This document shows, piece after piece, positions 7,601-15,723 of a stretch of DNA of 48,797 nt. The stretch's first letter is position 1. The number at the start of each line of letters is the position of its first letter. The notes beneath the pieces were generated by a model, which did not search any database, was not told the DNA's origin, and saw only the letters and a list, made by a program, of their open reading frames with translations. The position numbers and the translations under genes were made by a program. Source of the DNA: Sulfurimonas sp. RIFOXYB12_FULL_35_9 (GTDB lineage Bacteria; Campylobacterota; Campylobacteria; Campylobacterales; Sulfurimonadaceae); assembly GCA_001829715.1 (NCBI GenBank), contig MICC01000019.1:1-48797 (forward strand). Reading direction: 5' to 3'.

Positions 7601-8965
7601 AAAATGGTCGGATATACAAAAGATGAATTGCTGAAAATTACATTTCAAGATATTACGCATGCAGATGATTTATATAAAGATGTGGCTTATGTTAGCAAGC
7701 TTTTAGAAAATAAACTAGACTCATATCATATACAAAAGCGATATATTACAAAAGGCGGAGATATTATCTGGGTTAACCTTTCAGTTGTTTTACTTCGTGA
7801 TAGTTCAGACAAGCCTCTCTATTTTATCTCTATTATTCAAGATATTTCGCAAATCAAGCTCTTAATGCTTGAGCTGGAGTTGAAAAAAAATGAGCTTGAA
7901 AATGTTATTCGTTTTGCTCCAAATCCGATTATGCTTTATAATGAAAATGGAGAGATACTGCTCATGAACAAGGCTTTTGAGGAAATAACAGGATATACGC
8001 TCAAAGAGATAGCTACGATTGAGGATTGGAGTAAAATGGCAATGGGCGGTGGGGATGGTTTAAATCTATTGGACATTGAAGAACTTTTTAAAAATACTAT
8101 TCGCTTAGATAAAGGTGCAAGAACTATTATTACTAAAGATGCTAAAGAAGTTACTTGGTTATTTTCTTTAGCACCGCTTGGAGATGTTTACGGCGGTAAA
8201 AGAGCTATTATTTTTTCTGCTATGGATATTACCGAAGTTCAAAGAAAAGAGGAGTTGATGCTTGCTCAGTCTCGTCAGGCAGCGATGGGAGATATGATAG
8301 GAATGATAGCGCATCAATGGCGTCAGCCTTTGAGTGTCATATCAATGGTAGCAAATAATCTAAGAGTAAATTTAGAACTAAATGAAGAGATATCTTTATC
8401 TGAGGTTTATAAATTGACAGATATTTTAAATGAGCAGACACAGTATTTGAGTCATACTATTGATGATTTTAGAACATTCTTTAAACCTGAAAGAGCCAAA
8501 GAAAAAGTTGTTTTGTGCAAAATTTATGAAAAACTATATAGTATGACGCAAAAAATACTTGAAAACAATCTAATCACTCTTGAGTTTACAAATGAGTGTG
8601 ACATTGAATTTTATACCTACCCAAATGAACTTATGCAGGTTATGCTTAACTTGGTAAATAACTCGAAAGATGCGATTAAAGATCGTAATGTAAAAGATGC
8701 AAAAATTCAAATCGGCACTCGTCTGCGGGAAAATTTGCTTACAATTACTCTCTGCGATAATGCAGGCGGAATTGACAAGTTAGTTATTGACAAGTTGGGT
8801 GAACCATATATTACGACAAAAAGTGTTAACGGAACAGGGTTGGGAATTTACATGTCACTGATAATTATAGAAAAACATTTCGGCGGAAGCATGAGCTGGA
8901 AAAATATCAACAACGGAAGTTGTTTTACGATTGAAATACCACTTGTAAATGCACAGGAGATATGA
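4610..8965 (+). CDS. CheB-CheR-PAS hybrid sensor histidine kinase
   Basis: This 1451-residue cytoplasmic protein starts with a CheB-type methylesterase domain (about 8-190) with the expected triad Ser15 (GSSAGG), His42 and Asp135 (GSGTDGT). A CheR methyltransferase domain follows (about 200-470; SVACSSGEEAYS, DLISCRNVLIYL). Next are a weak PAS-like region, a coiled coil rich in EEL repeats (about 650-710), about four PAS domains (717-1215) and a histidine kinase core with phospho-acceptor His1235 (IAHQWRQPLS), NLVNNSKDAI and GTGLGIYMS. There is no receiver domain in front of CheB. The following regulator gene is 2 bp downstream, so the two are probably co-transcribed and functionally paired. 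No other che genes are near; I infer a signalling role outside the core chemotaxis array. Start: ATG 4610, about 14 nt after an AGGAGAGGG tract. Confidence 0.9.
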   Translation: MKKRAFEVYVAIGSSAGGFEALSELVALLPKKTGFFYFLAQHHARGEKTILADLLGRKSTIEVVLVQEGMIFKPDILYVLPPELKITIKNSRPKAVLEDLNLHMPIPNADFLFSQLCTLKNSKVIAIVLSGSGTDGTKGMRAVKESDGITIAEFPQEAMFESMPKSAINAKLVDYVLSVKDISTRLAKLSSAFSNGTYTTQEIPFDSIVKILHKEKQLDLFKYKEETINRRIEKRMKILNFVTIEEYAHYFKVNDKEVDILNQEVLIGVTEFFRGTESFEALKNYIKKQLFSKVEYSEYRLWSVACSSGEEAYSLAILANEVSEELGKKLHIKIFATDIDDMALEKARIGDYKESSLKYVEKELIEKYFIKSEYGYRVVKALRDQIIFAHHNFLNNPPFINMDLISCRNVLIYLKSSTQSDVFSIFHYSLKNDGLLFLGSSESTLSSIDLFVTLDGKYRIYEKKPQDKQTTFQIQIVNQYPKKLLSSGEESMQKLINPIEIEKHLHDNLFDYFSSGCLIIDRDYNIVYKKGKISYLNFSDGILSLNIFNNLDKVLHYHMRIVINRVLVSNMKEESKFIQMESSQDEKFVKIIAQPFYVPSQKSMILISFKEIELEEFLLNGAILPSLSENTIISTLSSQVVEARNEIQNISDELLFSKQNMSMINAELQDSNEKLQSTVEELETSSEELQSSNEELLASLSSNRELQNKLSLILESSIDGIVGLDIHSRHIFVNDKAAKMLGYSAEYLIGKSSHSMWHHTKPDGSYYPEEECPIVRTLSSGESARGEELFWRKNGSSFAVEFVRSPIVEDGKITGAVISFHDISDKKSLELRLKNEHEQMLLYLEVSGLIIVILDKNANIVSVNRAGSELLGLSRDEIVGLNWFDNFIDKQVRLEVKQVFNDMINEKIGSISHYINKIVDANKTEHIISWNNAMYRDENGNIIGIIAIGNDVTQEESLTNELKISNLRYEQTFKTAQIGIAHVGLEGSSIDVNDYLCKMVGYTKDELLKITFQDITHADDLYKDVAYVSKLLENKLDSYHIQKRYITKGGDIIWVNLSVVLLRDSSDKPLYFISIIQDISQIKLLMLELELKKNELENVIRFAPNPIMLYNENGEILLMNKAFEEITGYTLKEIATIEDWSKMAMGGGDGLNLLDIEELFKNTIRLDKGARTIITKDAKEVTWLFSLAPLGDVYGGKRAIIFSAMDITEVQRKEELMLAQSRQAAMGDMIGMIAHQWRQPLSVISMVANNLRVNLELNEEISLSEVYKLTDILNEQTQYLSHTIDDFRTFFKPERAKEKVVLCKIYEKLYSMTQKILENNLITLEFTNECDIEFYTYPNELMQVMLNLVNNSKDAIKDRNVKDAKIQIGTRLRENLLTITLCDNAGGIDKLVIDKLGEPYITTKSVNGTGLGIYMSLIIIEKHFGGSMSWKNINNGSCFTIEIPLVNAQEI

Positions 8966-8967
8966 AA

Positions 8968-10494
8968 ATGACTTCTGTTAAAGATCTCAAAGCACTTTGC
9001 TCAAAGCTTAGCGTTTTATATGTAGAAGATGATATCGGACTGCGTGAAATAGTCTTGGATTATTTAAAAAAACTGTTTTTAAATGTAAAATCGGCAGAAA
9101 ATGGCAAGAATGGTTTAGATGAATTTAAGAGAAGTCATTTTGATTTAGTTATTACCGATATACAGATGCCCTATGTAAACGGTATAGAGATGATAGAAGC
9201 GATTAAAAATGACTCTCCTGAACAAGAAATTATAATTCTTACTGCATTTTCAGAATCATCATACTTCATGGATGCCATCAGGCTGGATGTAAGCGGGTAT
9301 GTCATCAAGCCTATTGATTTTGATAAGATAAACGGCACTCTTTTTCGCGTTACAAATAAGATTATGGCAATTAAAGAGAACAGACTCTATAAAGAAGAGT
9401 TAGAGCGATTGGTTAGAGAAGAGGTTGAAAAAAATAAAATTTTAGAAGATGAAAAAATTTACAATTACGAGCAGACACTGATAGCGCTTGTTAAAATGAT
9501 AGAACGAAGAGATACCTATACGGGCGGACACTCTGAGCGTGTAGCTAAGTATTGCAAGATTATCGCTTCAGAGATGGGATGTGCTCCTGCGGATTGCGAT
9601 TTAATATACAGAGCCGGAATTTTGCATGACATCGGCAAGGTTGTTACTCCTGATACTATCTTGCTAAAACCGGGAAAACTTGAAGCGAATGAGTACAAGT
9701 TGATTCAAGAGCATGTAACGGCAGGAAAGCAGATGCTGGAAAAAATCCCTATGTACAAAGAGTTGGCGTACATTATAGGTTCGCACCATGAAAGATATGA
9801 CGGAACGGGTTATCCAAACGGATTAAGCGGAGATGCAATAGGGGTTTTATCAAGAATCATGATAGTTGCCGATGCGTTTGATGCAATGACTACAAACCGG
9901 ATTTACAGAGCTAGACTAAGCAAGGCGGAAGCTTTGGCAGAGATTGATGCGCATAGTGCCAAGCAGTTTGATCCGGTAGTTGCAAAGTATGCTATATCGG
10001 CGTTAGAAAAGATTGAAATAGACACGAACAGCACGCAGATGCCTAATGGAAAAATAGAAGAGGAGCGTTTCGCTTATTTTTATAAGGATCAAATTACGGG
10101 GCTATACAATCAAACGTATCTGGATTTGATTTTAGTTCAAAACGACAGCTCTGATATTTATAAGTATATAAATTTTATCAGTATACATAATTTCGGTAAT
10201 TTCAATCAAAGTAACGGCTGGCATGACGGAGATATTTTACTAAACACCATAGGATTATATCTTATGCAAACATTTCCGAAGTATTTACTTTTTCGTTTTG
10301 AGGGAGATGATTTTATTATCCTTAGTGAAGAAGAAGCAAATATAGATGTACCAGAGATAGAAGATTTGCTATTTAAAGCTTCTGACATGCTGAACGTATC
10401 TCTAGATATTTTTGATATAAAAGCTAAAGAGATATCATCTTTGTTAAAATTTCAAGAGATACTTAGCTATAGAAACAGGGATATACATCAATAA
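8968..10494 (+). CDS. REC-HD-GYP response regulator with degenerate C-terminal GGDEF
   Basis: The protein has 508 residues from ATG 8968. I prefer this start to ATG 8962 because AGGAG (8955-8959) is 8 nt from 8968 but only 2 nt from 8962. The receiver domain (about 10-125) has phospho-acceptor Asp64 in LVITDIQMP. A linker helix leads to an HD-GYP domain (about 160-335) with HDIGK and HHERYDGTGYP, typical of active c-di-GMP phosphodiesterases. The last 150 residues follow the GGDEF fold (ITGLYNQTYL, then NFGNFNQSNGWHDGD), but the signature is EGDDF (about 445-449), so cyclase activity is doubtful. It is the likely partner of the kinase upstream. The downstream kinase gene overlaps its stop codon. 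Confidence 0.9.
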   Translation: MTSVKDLKALCSKLSVLYVEDDIGLREIVLDYLKKLFLNVKSAENGKNGLDEFKRSHFDLVITDIQMPYVNGIEMIEAIKNDSPEQEIIILTAFSESSYFMDAIRLDVSGYVIKPIDFDKINGTLFRVTNKIMAIKENRLYKEELERLVREEVEKNKILEDEKIYNYEQTLIALVKMIERRDTYTGGHSERVAKYCKIIASEMGCAPADCDLIYRAGILHDIGKVVTPDTILLKPGKLEANEYKLIQEHVTAGKQMLEKIPMYKELAYIIGSHHERYDGTGYPNGLSGDAIGVLSRIMIVADAFDAMTTNRIYRARLSKAEALAEIDAHSAKQFDPVVAKYAISALEKIEIDTNSTQMPNGKIEEERFAYFYKDQITGLYNQTYLDLILVQNDSSDIYKYINFISIHNFGNFNQSNGWHDGDILLNTIGLYLMQTFPKYLLFRFEGDDFIILSEEEANIDVPEIEDLLFKASDMLNVSLDIFDIKAKEISSLLKFQEILSYRNRDIHQ

Positions 10495-11477
10495 TGTCAA
10501 CTATAACGCCACGAGAGCTTAATCTTTTAATAGAGCAGACATACAAGGTTGAAAAAGAGTTTAATGAACTCAAAGCTTCCTATGTGCATCTTCAGGATAC
10601 GGTTGAGAAAATTGTTGAGTTTTTACCAAATGCTATCTGGATTTTAGATGAAGATGGGAATATCTTTTTGCAAAATTCACTCTCAAAGTCATTGGGTGAG
10701 CTGTTTGCCCTGTTAGAGCTGAAAAATGACGATTATGAGGTTACTTTTAACTCTAAGGCATATCTCATTAAAAGCTCGTCATATAAAGATAAGCTGATGC
10801 TAAGCGCAACCGATATTACGGAGCAAAAGAGAAAAGAGAACCTTGCAACTATGGGACAGATGGCGGCACACCTCTCACATGAGATACGAAATCCCATCGG
10901 CTCTATCTCGCTTCTTAGCTCAACACTCAAAAAAAGGGTTATCCCTGAGAATATTCCTATCGTCGAAGAGATACAAAAGTCGGTCTACAAAATAGAGAGA
11001 ATCATCAAAGCAACGCTTATGTTCAGTAAGGGCATGCATGCAAATAAAACTCCCTTCATGTGGAGTGAACTAGAAGATGCTCTAAAAAAAGTAATCGAGT
11101 ATTACGGCTATACAAAAGAGATAAAATTTATATTTCCAAGCCAAAAAATTATGCTAAATGGTGACAGAGATCTTCTTGAGATGCTATTTTCAAACTTTTT
11201 GATAAATGCAATAGATGCTATTGAACTTGATGATAATGAAGATGGCATCGTTGAGGTGGTTTATGAGAGAGATGATGAGTTTCATAAATTTTATATCTAT
11301 GACAGCGGCGTGATGATTGAAAATAAAAAAGAGCTTTTTGAAGCGTTTAAGAGTACGAAAGTAAAAGGAAACGGGCTTGGACTCGTCCTCTCAAGACAGA
11401 TTGCAGAAGCACATGGGGGAAGTGTCGAACTTCTTGATGAAAAGAGAAAAGGTTTTGAAATAAAACTTGCTCTTTGA
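10494..11477 (+). CDS. flgS: FlgS-like sensor histidine kinase
   Basis: This is a 327-residue soluble kinase without membrane segments. It has an N-terminal helical and PAS-like region (about 10-110; LPNAIWILDEDGNIFLQN), a HisKA domain with His129 (HLSHEIRNPIGSISLL) and a HATPase domain with NFLINAIDAIE and GNGLGLVLSRQIAEAHGG. The layout and motifs resemble Campylobacter and Helicobacter FlgS, which phosphorylates the NtrC-type regulator FlgR to switch on RpoN-dependent flagellar genes. No FlgR gene or other flagellar gene is recognisable in the window. Its ATG overlaps the stop of the HD-GYP regulator (TAATG), so translation is probably coupled. The FlgS name comes from resemblance only; it may instead serve the two proteins upstream. 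Confidence 0.7.
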   Translation: MSTITPRELNLLIEQTYKVEKEFNELKASYVHLQDTVEKIVEFLPNAIWILDEDGNIFLQNSLSKSLGELFALLELKNDDYEVTFNSKAYLIKSSSYKDKLMLSATDITEQKRKENLATMGQMAAHLSHEIRNPIGSISLLSSTLKKRVIPENIPIVEEIQKSVYKIERIIKATLMFSKGMHANKTPFMWSELEDALKKVIEYYGYTKEIKFIFPSQKIMLNGDRDLLEMLFSNFLINAIDAIELDDNEDGIVEVVYERDDEFHKFYIYDSGVMIENKKELFEAFKSTKVKGNGLGLVLSRQIAEAHGGSVELLDEKRKGFEIKLAL

Positions 11478-11531
11478 CAATTTTTTTTGAATGACAAAAT
11501 GATAAAATCGGTTAAAAAAAAGGTTTGAAAA

Positions 11532-11819
11532 ATGGAAAAAACATTAATCGAAGTTCCAAGAACAACTTTAAATTTTTACAAATATGAAGAGGACGGATTG
11601 ATATACTATGAGTTTAATGCTACCGAGTGCCAGCCGCCTGAGCCGATGATAAATGCCATAATAGGTTTGAGTCTTCTAAAGAGCAAAAATGACAGGCTTG
11701 TAGGTATCTTTTTTCATGAGCCGTTTCCGCTTTATGAGAGAGTGCCTTTGCGTATCTCACATGAAGCTACAGAGCTTGATGATGGAGACTTTAGAATAAC
11801 ATTTAAGCTAGAAGATTAA
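11532..11819 (+). CDS. Small hypothetical protein
   Basis: The product has 95 residues and is acidic and soluble, with no signal peptide, membrane segment or motif that I recognise. The middle part (PPEPMINAIIGLSLLKSKND) looks like one helix in a mixed alpha/beta fold. Codon use resembles the neighbours, and AAGG precedes the ATG at a normal distance, so I take it as a real gene. It stands between the FlgS-like kinase and ccsBA. A short repeat (CTAGTT/AACTAG) brackets the gap to ccsBA. I do not assign a function. Confidence 0.65.
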   Translation: MEKTLIEVPRTTLNFYKYEEDGLIYYEFNATECQPPEPMINAIIGLSLLKSKNDRLVGIFFHEPFPLYERVPLRISHEATELDDGDFRITFKLED

Positions 11820-11853
11820 CCCCTAGTTTAACACTCTATTAGCTAATTTTAAC

Positions 11854-11859
11854 TAGAAT
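11854..11859 (+). promoter_or_regulatory. Putative -10 element of ccsBA
   Basis: TAGAAT lies 24 bp before the ATG at 11884, with an AAGGA ribosome binding site between them. It is preceded by an A/T-rich stretch as expected in this phylum. Confidence 0.4.
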
Positions 11860-11883
11860 ACCCTTTTTCAAATAAGGATATGT

Positions 11884-14800
11884 ATGAAACAACTTCTTTT
11901 AGTATTAGCCTCTATGAAAACGATGGCTTTTCTTATGCTTCTTTTTGCTTTTGCTATAGGTTATGCAACTTTTGTAGAGAATGATTACGGAACTATAACG
12001 GCAAAAGCAGATATATATAATGCTCGTTGGTTTGAGATTTTAATCGCACTCTTAACAATCAATTTAACTATAAATATTTTTAGATATAAAATGTTCAGTA
12101 TAAAAAAAGCTCCTATTTTTATTTTTCACCTCTCATTTATCATTATTGTTCTTGGTGCCGCAATCACACGTTTTGTTGGTTTTGAAGGAACTATGCATAT
12201 CCGTGAGGGCGAAATTGCCAATACAATGCTTAGCTCCGATGCATATTTTACCGTTAGCGCGCAAGTCGGAGAAAAAACAGAGGTTAGCGAAAAGAGTGTT
12301 TATCTCTCAAAAAAAAGCACAAATTCTCTATTTGCATCTCTTAATGTAGAGGGTAAAAAGGTAGAGGTAAATCTTGTTGAGTATATTCCAGATGCTATAG
12401 AGAGCCTAGTAGAGGGCAAAGAGGGCGGCTTTGAAGTTATCGAGATGATGGTTAGCACAAACACTGCAAGCAAGCCTATCAGACTTAAAAAAGGTGAATA
12501 CTATGAAAATGAAGAGATTGCTATAGATTTTGGCTCTCAAAAGATGTTTTTAAGACCTGTTGTCTCTATTTTTAACGAAGGCGGAAAGCTCTACATGAAG
12601 CATGATATGCCTTTAAAATTTATGAAAATGGATGATAATTCACAAGGAGAGATAGATCCGAGTGAAAAAAACAGTGTTGAAGCAAGAACTCTTTTTGGTG
12701 TAGATGGTGCGAATTTCATAGTGCGTGGTTTCTATCAACATGCTACTACAAAGATTGTATCAGACCCTAACGCTTCTCCTATGCGACCTCAGATGGATGC
12801 TCTAAATTTCAATATAAAAGTTGGCACTGCTTCCCAAAATGTTATGATTTTTGCTCAAGCAGGAAGAGCGGCGAAAGAACATCACAATATGGTTGATGGA
12901 GTCGACGTACACATCTCTTACGGCTCTAAAAAACTACAAGTTCCATTTGGAGTAAAACTTGTTGACTTTCAACTCGACAGATATCCGGGTTCTATGTCTC
13001 CCGCATCTTATGCAAGCGAAGTTGAGTTGATAGATAAAGAGAGAGATATCAATATGCTTTACAGAATCTACATGAACAATATTTTAGAGCACCGTGGGTA
13101 TAGATTTTTCCAATCTTCTTACGACCAAGATGAGATGGGAACTATTTTATCGGTAAATAACGACCCAGGAACACTTCCATCTTACATAGGTTATTTTTTA
13201 CTGGGTCTGGGTATGTTTTGGTCACTTTTTTCAAAAGAAAATCGATTTGCACAACTCTCAAACAGAGCTAAAAAAGCTAGTGAGCAAAAAGTCGTAGGAT
13301 TTTTACTCTCACTCGGATTGCTCTTTAGCATTACGCCATCTAACGCAGAAGATTTAAATCCTGCACTTAAGACCATTTTGTCTTTTGACAAAGAGCATGC
13401 AAAGAGATTTGGCGAGCTGATAATTCAAGACAGCGGCGGAAGAATGAAGCCGCTTGATACGCTCTCAACGGAAATTTTGGCGAAAATCTATAAAAGCTCA
13501 TCTCTTGTGATAGGCGAACATAAGTTAAACGCAAATCAGGTTATCCTTGGAATGATGGCAAAGCCGGATGTTTATAGAGATCTAAAAATCATCAGAACAA
13601 AAAACGAAGGCGTGAACAAAATCATAGGTGCGAAAAGTGATGCGCAATATGCCTCTTTTTCACAGTTCTTCGTAGACCCTGAGAGTTTAAGCGGTTATAA
13701 ACTTGCCGAGCATGTGGATAGCGCTAACAGAAAAGAGCCAAAACATAGAGATCTTTTGGATAAGGCTGTTTTGGAGATAGATGAGAGAGTAAATATCTCC
13801 TACTCGGTCTATTCAGGCGCATTGATAAAAATCTGGCCAAAACCAAACGACGTAAACAATAAATGGTACCCGACAGTCGAAGCATTGCAGACTTTTTCAC
13901 AAGAAAATTCTCTAAAAATCAGAGACATCGCATTTGAATATTTTACTTCACTTGATAGCGCTATAAATAGCGGAAACTGGGGTGTCGCAAACTCTTCAAT
14001 CGAGAAAATAGCAGAGTATCAAAAGTTTTACGGAGCATCTGTTACGCCATCTTATACAAGGATAAAAGCTGAAGTTTTATACAACTATGCAAATATATTT
14101 GAGAGAATCTACCCTCTTTATTTTCTTATCGGATTTGTTCTCCTAATTGCTAGTTTTGTAAAAATATTGAAGCCTAAATTTAATATTGCTATGTTTTCAA
14201 AAGTTTCTTTGGCACTTTTAACGACGCTATTTTTTGTACATACGTTTGGCATAGGACTTAGATGGTATGTCGCAGGGCATGCGCCGTGGTCTGACGGGTA
14301 TGAATCTATGATATACATAAGCTGGGCAACGGTTTTGGCGGGATTTATCTTCTCTAAACGCTCATCCATGACAATGGCTTCAACTGCTATTTTAACAGGG
14401 CTTATTCTCTTTGTTGCGCATCTAAACTGGATGAATCCGCAGGTTACAAACCTCGTTCCGGTTCTTAACTCATACTGGTTAAGCATACATGTTGCGGTAA
14501 TTACGGCAAGTTACGGTTTCTTGGGTCTTGGAGCACTTTTGGGATTTATCACGATTTTACTTTTCATACTCAAAAATGAGAAAAACGATATGCACATATC
14601 TCTCTCCATAAAAGAGTTAAACTCCATAAACGAGATGAGTATAATGATAGGTTTGGCGTTTTTAACGCTAGGAAACTTCTTAGGCGGCGTTTGGGCGAAC
14701 GAAAGCTGGGGGCGATACTGGGGATGGGATCCAAAAGAGACATGGGCACTTGTAACCATCTTGATTTATGCTGTTGTCGTTCACTTAAGATTTATCAAAC

Positions 14801-15009
14801 CGATTTACAGCGAATTTAACTATAGCGTTATTTCACTCTTGTCTTACACTTCGGTTATCATGACATATTTTGGAGTAAACTACTATCTAGCCGGAATGCA
14901 CTCGTATGCAAAAGGCGACCCTGTTCCTGTTCCTGATTTCGTACCGATTACTTACGCAATTCTCTTTCTCTTGATAGCGGTTGCTTTTAGAAATAGAAAA
15001 TTAGCTTAA
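11884..15009 (+). CDS. ccsBA: Fused CcsB-CcsA cytochrome c synthase (system II)
   Basis: The 1041 residues combine a ResB/CcsB part (N-terminal membrane segments, then a large periplasmic domain to about residue 430) with a CcsA part (many membrane helices in the last 300 residues). The CcsA WWD-type heme-handling motif is WGRYWGWDPKETW (about 943-955). Conserved-looking histidines lie in HVAVITASYG and AGMHSYAKGD. System II exports heme and attaches it to CxxCH motifs in the periplasm. Fused CcsBA is typical of Campylobacterota. The gene is followed closely by a DUF2461 gene and hemH, so heme synthesis and heme attachment sit together. The two CxxCH-containing sensors further right are potential clients. 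Confidence 0.93.
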   Translation: MKQLLLVLASMKTMAFLMLLFAFAIGYATFVENDYGTITAKADIYNARWFEILIALLTINLTINIFRYKMFSIKKAPIFIFHLSFIIIVLGAAITRFVGFEGTMHIREGEIANTMLSSDAYFTVSAQVGEKTEVSEKSVYLSKKSTNSLFASLNVEGKKVEVNLVEYIPDAIESLVEGKEGGFEVIEMMVSTNTASKPIRLKKGEYYENEEIAIDFGSQKMFLRPVVSIFNEGGKLYMKHDMPLKFMKMDDNSQGEIDPSEKNSVEARTLFGVDGANFIVRGFYQHATTKIVSDPNASPMRPQMDALNFNIKVGTASQNVMIFAQAGRAAKEHHNMVDGVDVHISYGSKKLQVPFGVKLVDFQLDRYPGSMSPASYASEVELIDKERDINMLYRIYMNNILEHRGYRFFQSSYDQDEMGTILSVNNDPGTLPSYIGYFLLGLGMFWSLFSKENRFAQLSNRAKKASEQKVVGFLLSLGLLFSITPSNAEDLNPALKTILSFDKEHAKRFGELIIQDSGGRMKPLDTLSTEILAKIYKSSSLVIGEHKLNANQVILGMMAKPDVYRDLKIIRTKNEGVNKIIGAKSDAQYASFSQFFVDPESLSGYKLAEHVDSANRKEPKHRDLLDKAVLEIDERVNISYSVYSGALIKIWPKPNDVNNKWYPTVEALQTFSQENSLKIRDIAFEYFTSLDSAINSGNWGVANSSIEKIAEYQKFYGASVTPSYTRIKAEVLYNYANIFERIYPLYFLIGFVLLIASFVKILKPKFNIAMFSKVSLALLTTLFFVHTFGIGLRWYVAGHAPWSDGYESMIYISWATVLAGFIFSKRSSMTMASTAILTGLILFVAHLNWMNPQVTNLVPVLNSYWLSIHVAVITASYGFLGLGALLGFITILLFILKNEKNDMHISLSIKELNSINEMSIMIGLAFLTLGNFLGGVWANESWGRYWGWDPKETWALVTILIYAVVVHLRFIKPIYSEFNYSVISLLSYTSVIMTYFGVNYYLAGMHSYAKGDPVPVPDFVPITYAILFLLIAVAFRNRKLA

Positions 15010-15019
15010 AGGCTTACAT

Positions 15020-15721
15020 GTGGAGTTTAACGGTTTTAAAAAAGCGTTGGAGTTTTTAGAGTCTATTAGAAAAAATAACTCTAAAGAGTACTTTGAAGCT
15101 CACCGAGATGAGTATGAGCAATATATACTAAACCATTCAAAAGCCTTTGTGGTTGAGATGGGTGAACATCTTATGGCATTAGAACCGACTGTAGATGCAG
15201 AACCTAAAATAAACAAATCTCTTTTTAAAATGTACAGAGACATCCGCAGAATGGGCGAAAATAAAGAACCTATGAAGTCCAAAATAGGTATTATCTTTCC
15301 TCAAGGCGGATGGAGCGGATGCAGACTTCAAAAATCATCTTTTTATCTACATTTTTCGCCCGATGAACTCTTTGTAGCAGTCGGGGTCAGATGGTTCAAT
15401 AAACCTATGCTGGATGCTTATCGCGAATACATAGGAGATGAAAAAAGAAGAGTTGCTCTAGATGAGACGCTCAAAAAGATAAATGCCTTAGGATATAGCA
15501 CTATGGGTAAAGAGTATAAAAAGTATCCAAAAGGTTTTACTCCCCAAATGAAGAGTGTAGATCTAAGTCTGCATAAAGGCATGGCAACATATAAAATCTT
15601 AGAGCCTGAGATTATAGAAGAGGGTGATAAACTCATAGATACACTCTATAAAATTTATGAAGATATGTTGCCTTTGCAGCAGATAATGTATGAAGTGAGC
15701 TTAAGGGCTAAAGGAGATTAG
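15020..15721 (+). CDS. DUF2461 family protein
   Basis: This 233-residue soluble protein matches the DUF2461/TIGR02453 pattern: an N-terminal FLESIRKNNSKEYFEAHRDEY, then INKSLFKMYRDIRRMGENKEPMKS and SSFYLHFSPDELFVAVGVRW. The function of the family is unknown. GTG at 15020 is the best start, 8 nt after AAAGG. The ATG two bases earlier is in another frame that stops soon. The gene is 10 bp after ccsBA and 2 bp before hemH, so it is part of the same operon. Confidence 0.8.
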   Translation: MEFNGFKKALEFLESIRKNNSKEYFEAHRDEYEQYILNHSKAFVVEMGEHLMALEPTVDAEPKINKSLFKMYRDIRRMGENKEPMKSKIGIIFPQGGWSGCRLQKSSFYLHFSPDELFVAVGVRWFNKPMLDAYREYIGDEKRRVALDETLKKINALGYSTMGKEYKKYPKGFTPQMKSVDLSLHKGMATYKILEPEIIEEGDKLIDTLYKIYEDMLPLQQIMYEVSLRAKGD

Positions 15722-15723
15722 TT

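Noticed and set aside
10494-11477. Assignment of the trio as a core chemotaxis or flagellar operon
   Set aside because: No cheA, cheW, cheY, fli or flg structural gene is found in the window, so only the FlgS-like kinase resemblance remains.
14118-14486. 122-codon open frame antisense to ccsBA
   Set aside because: It mirrors membrane-helix codons of ccsBA. It has no ribosome binding site and the plus-strand frame is clearly the real gene.
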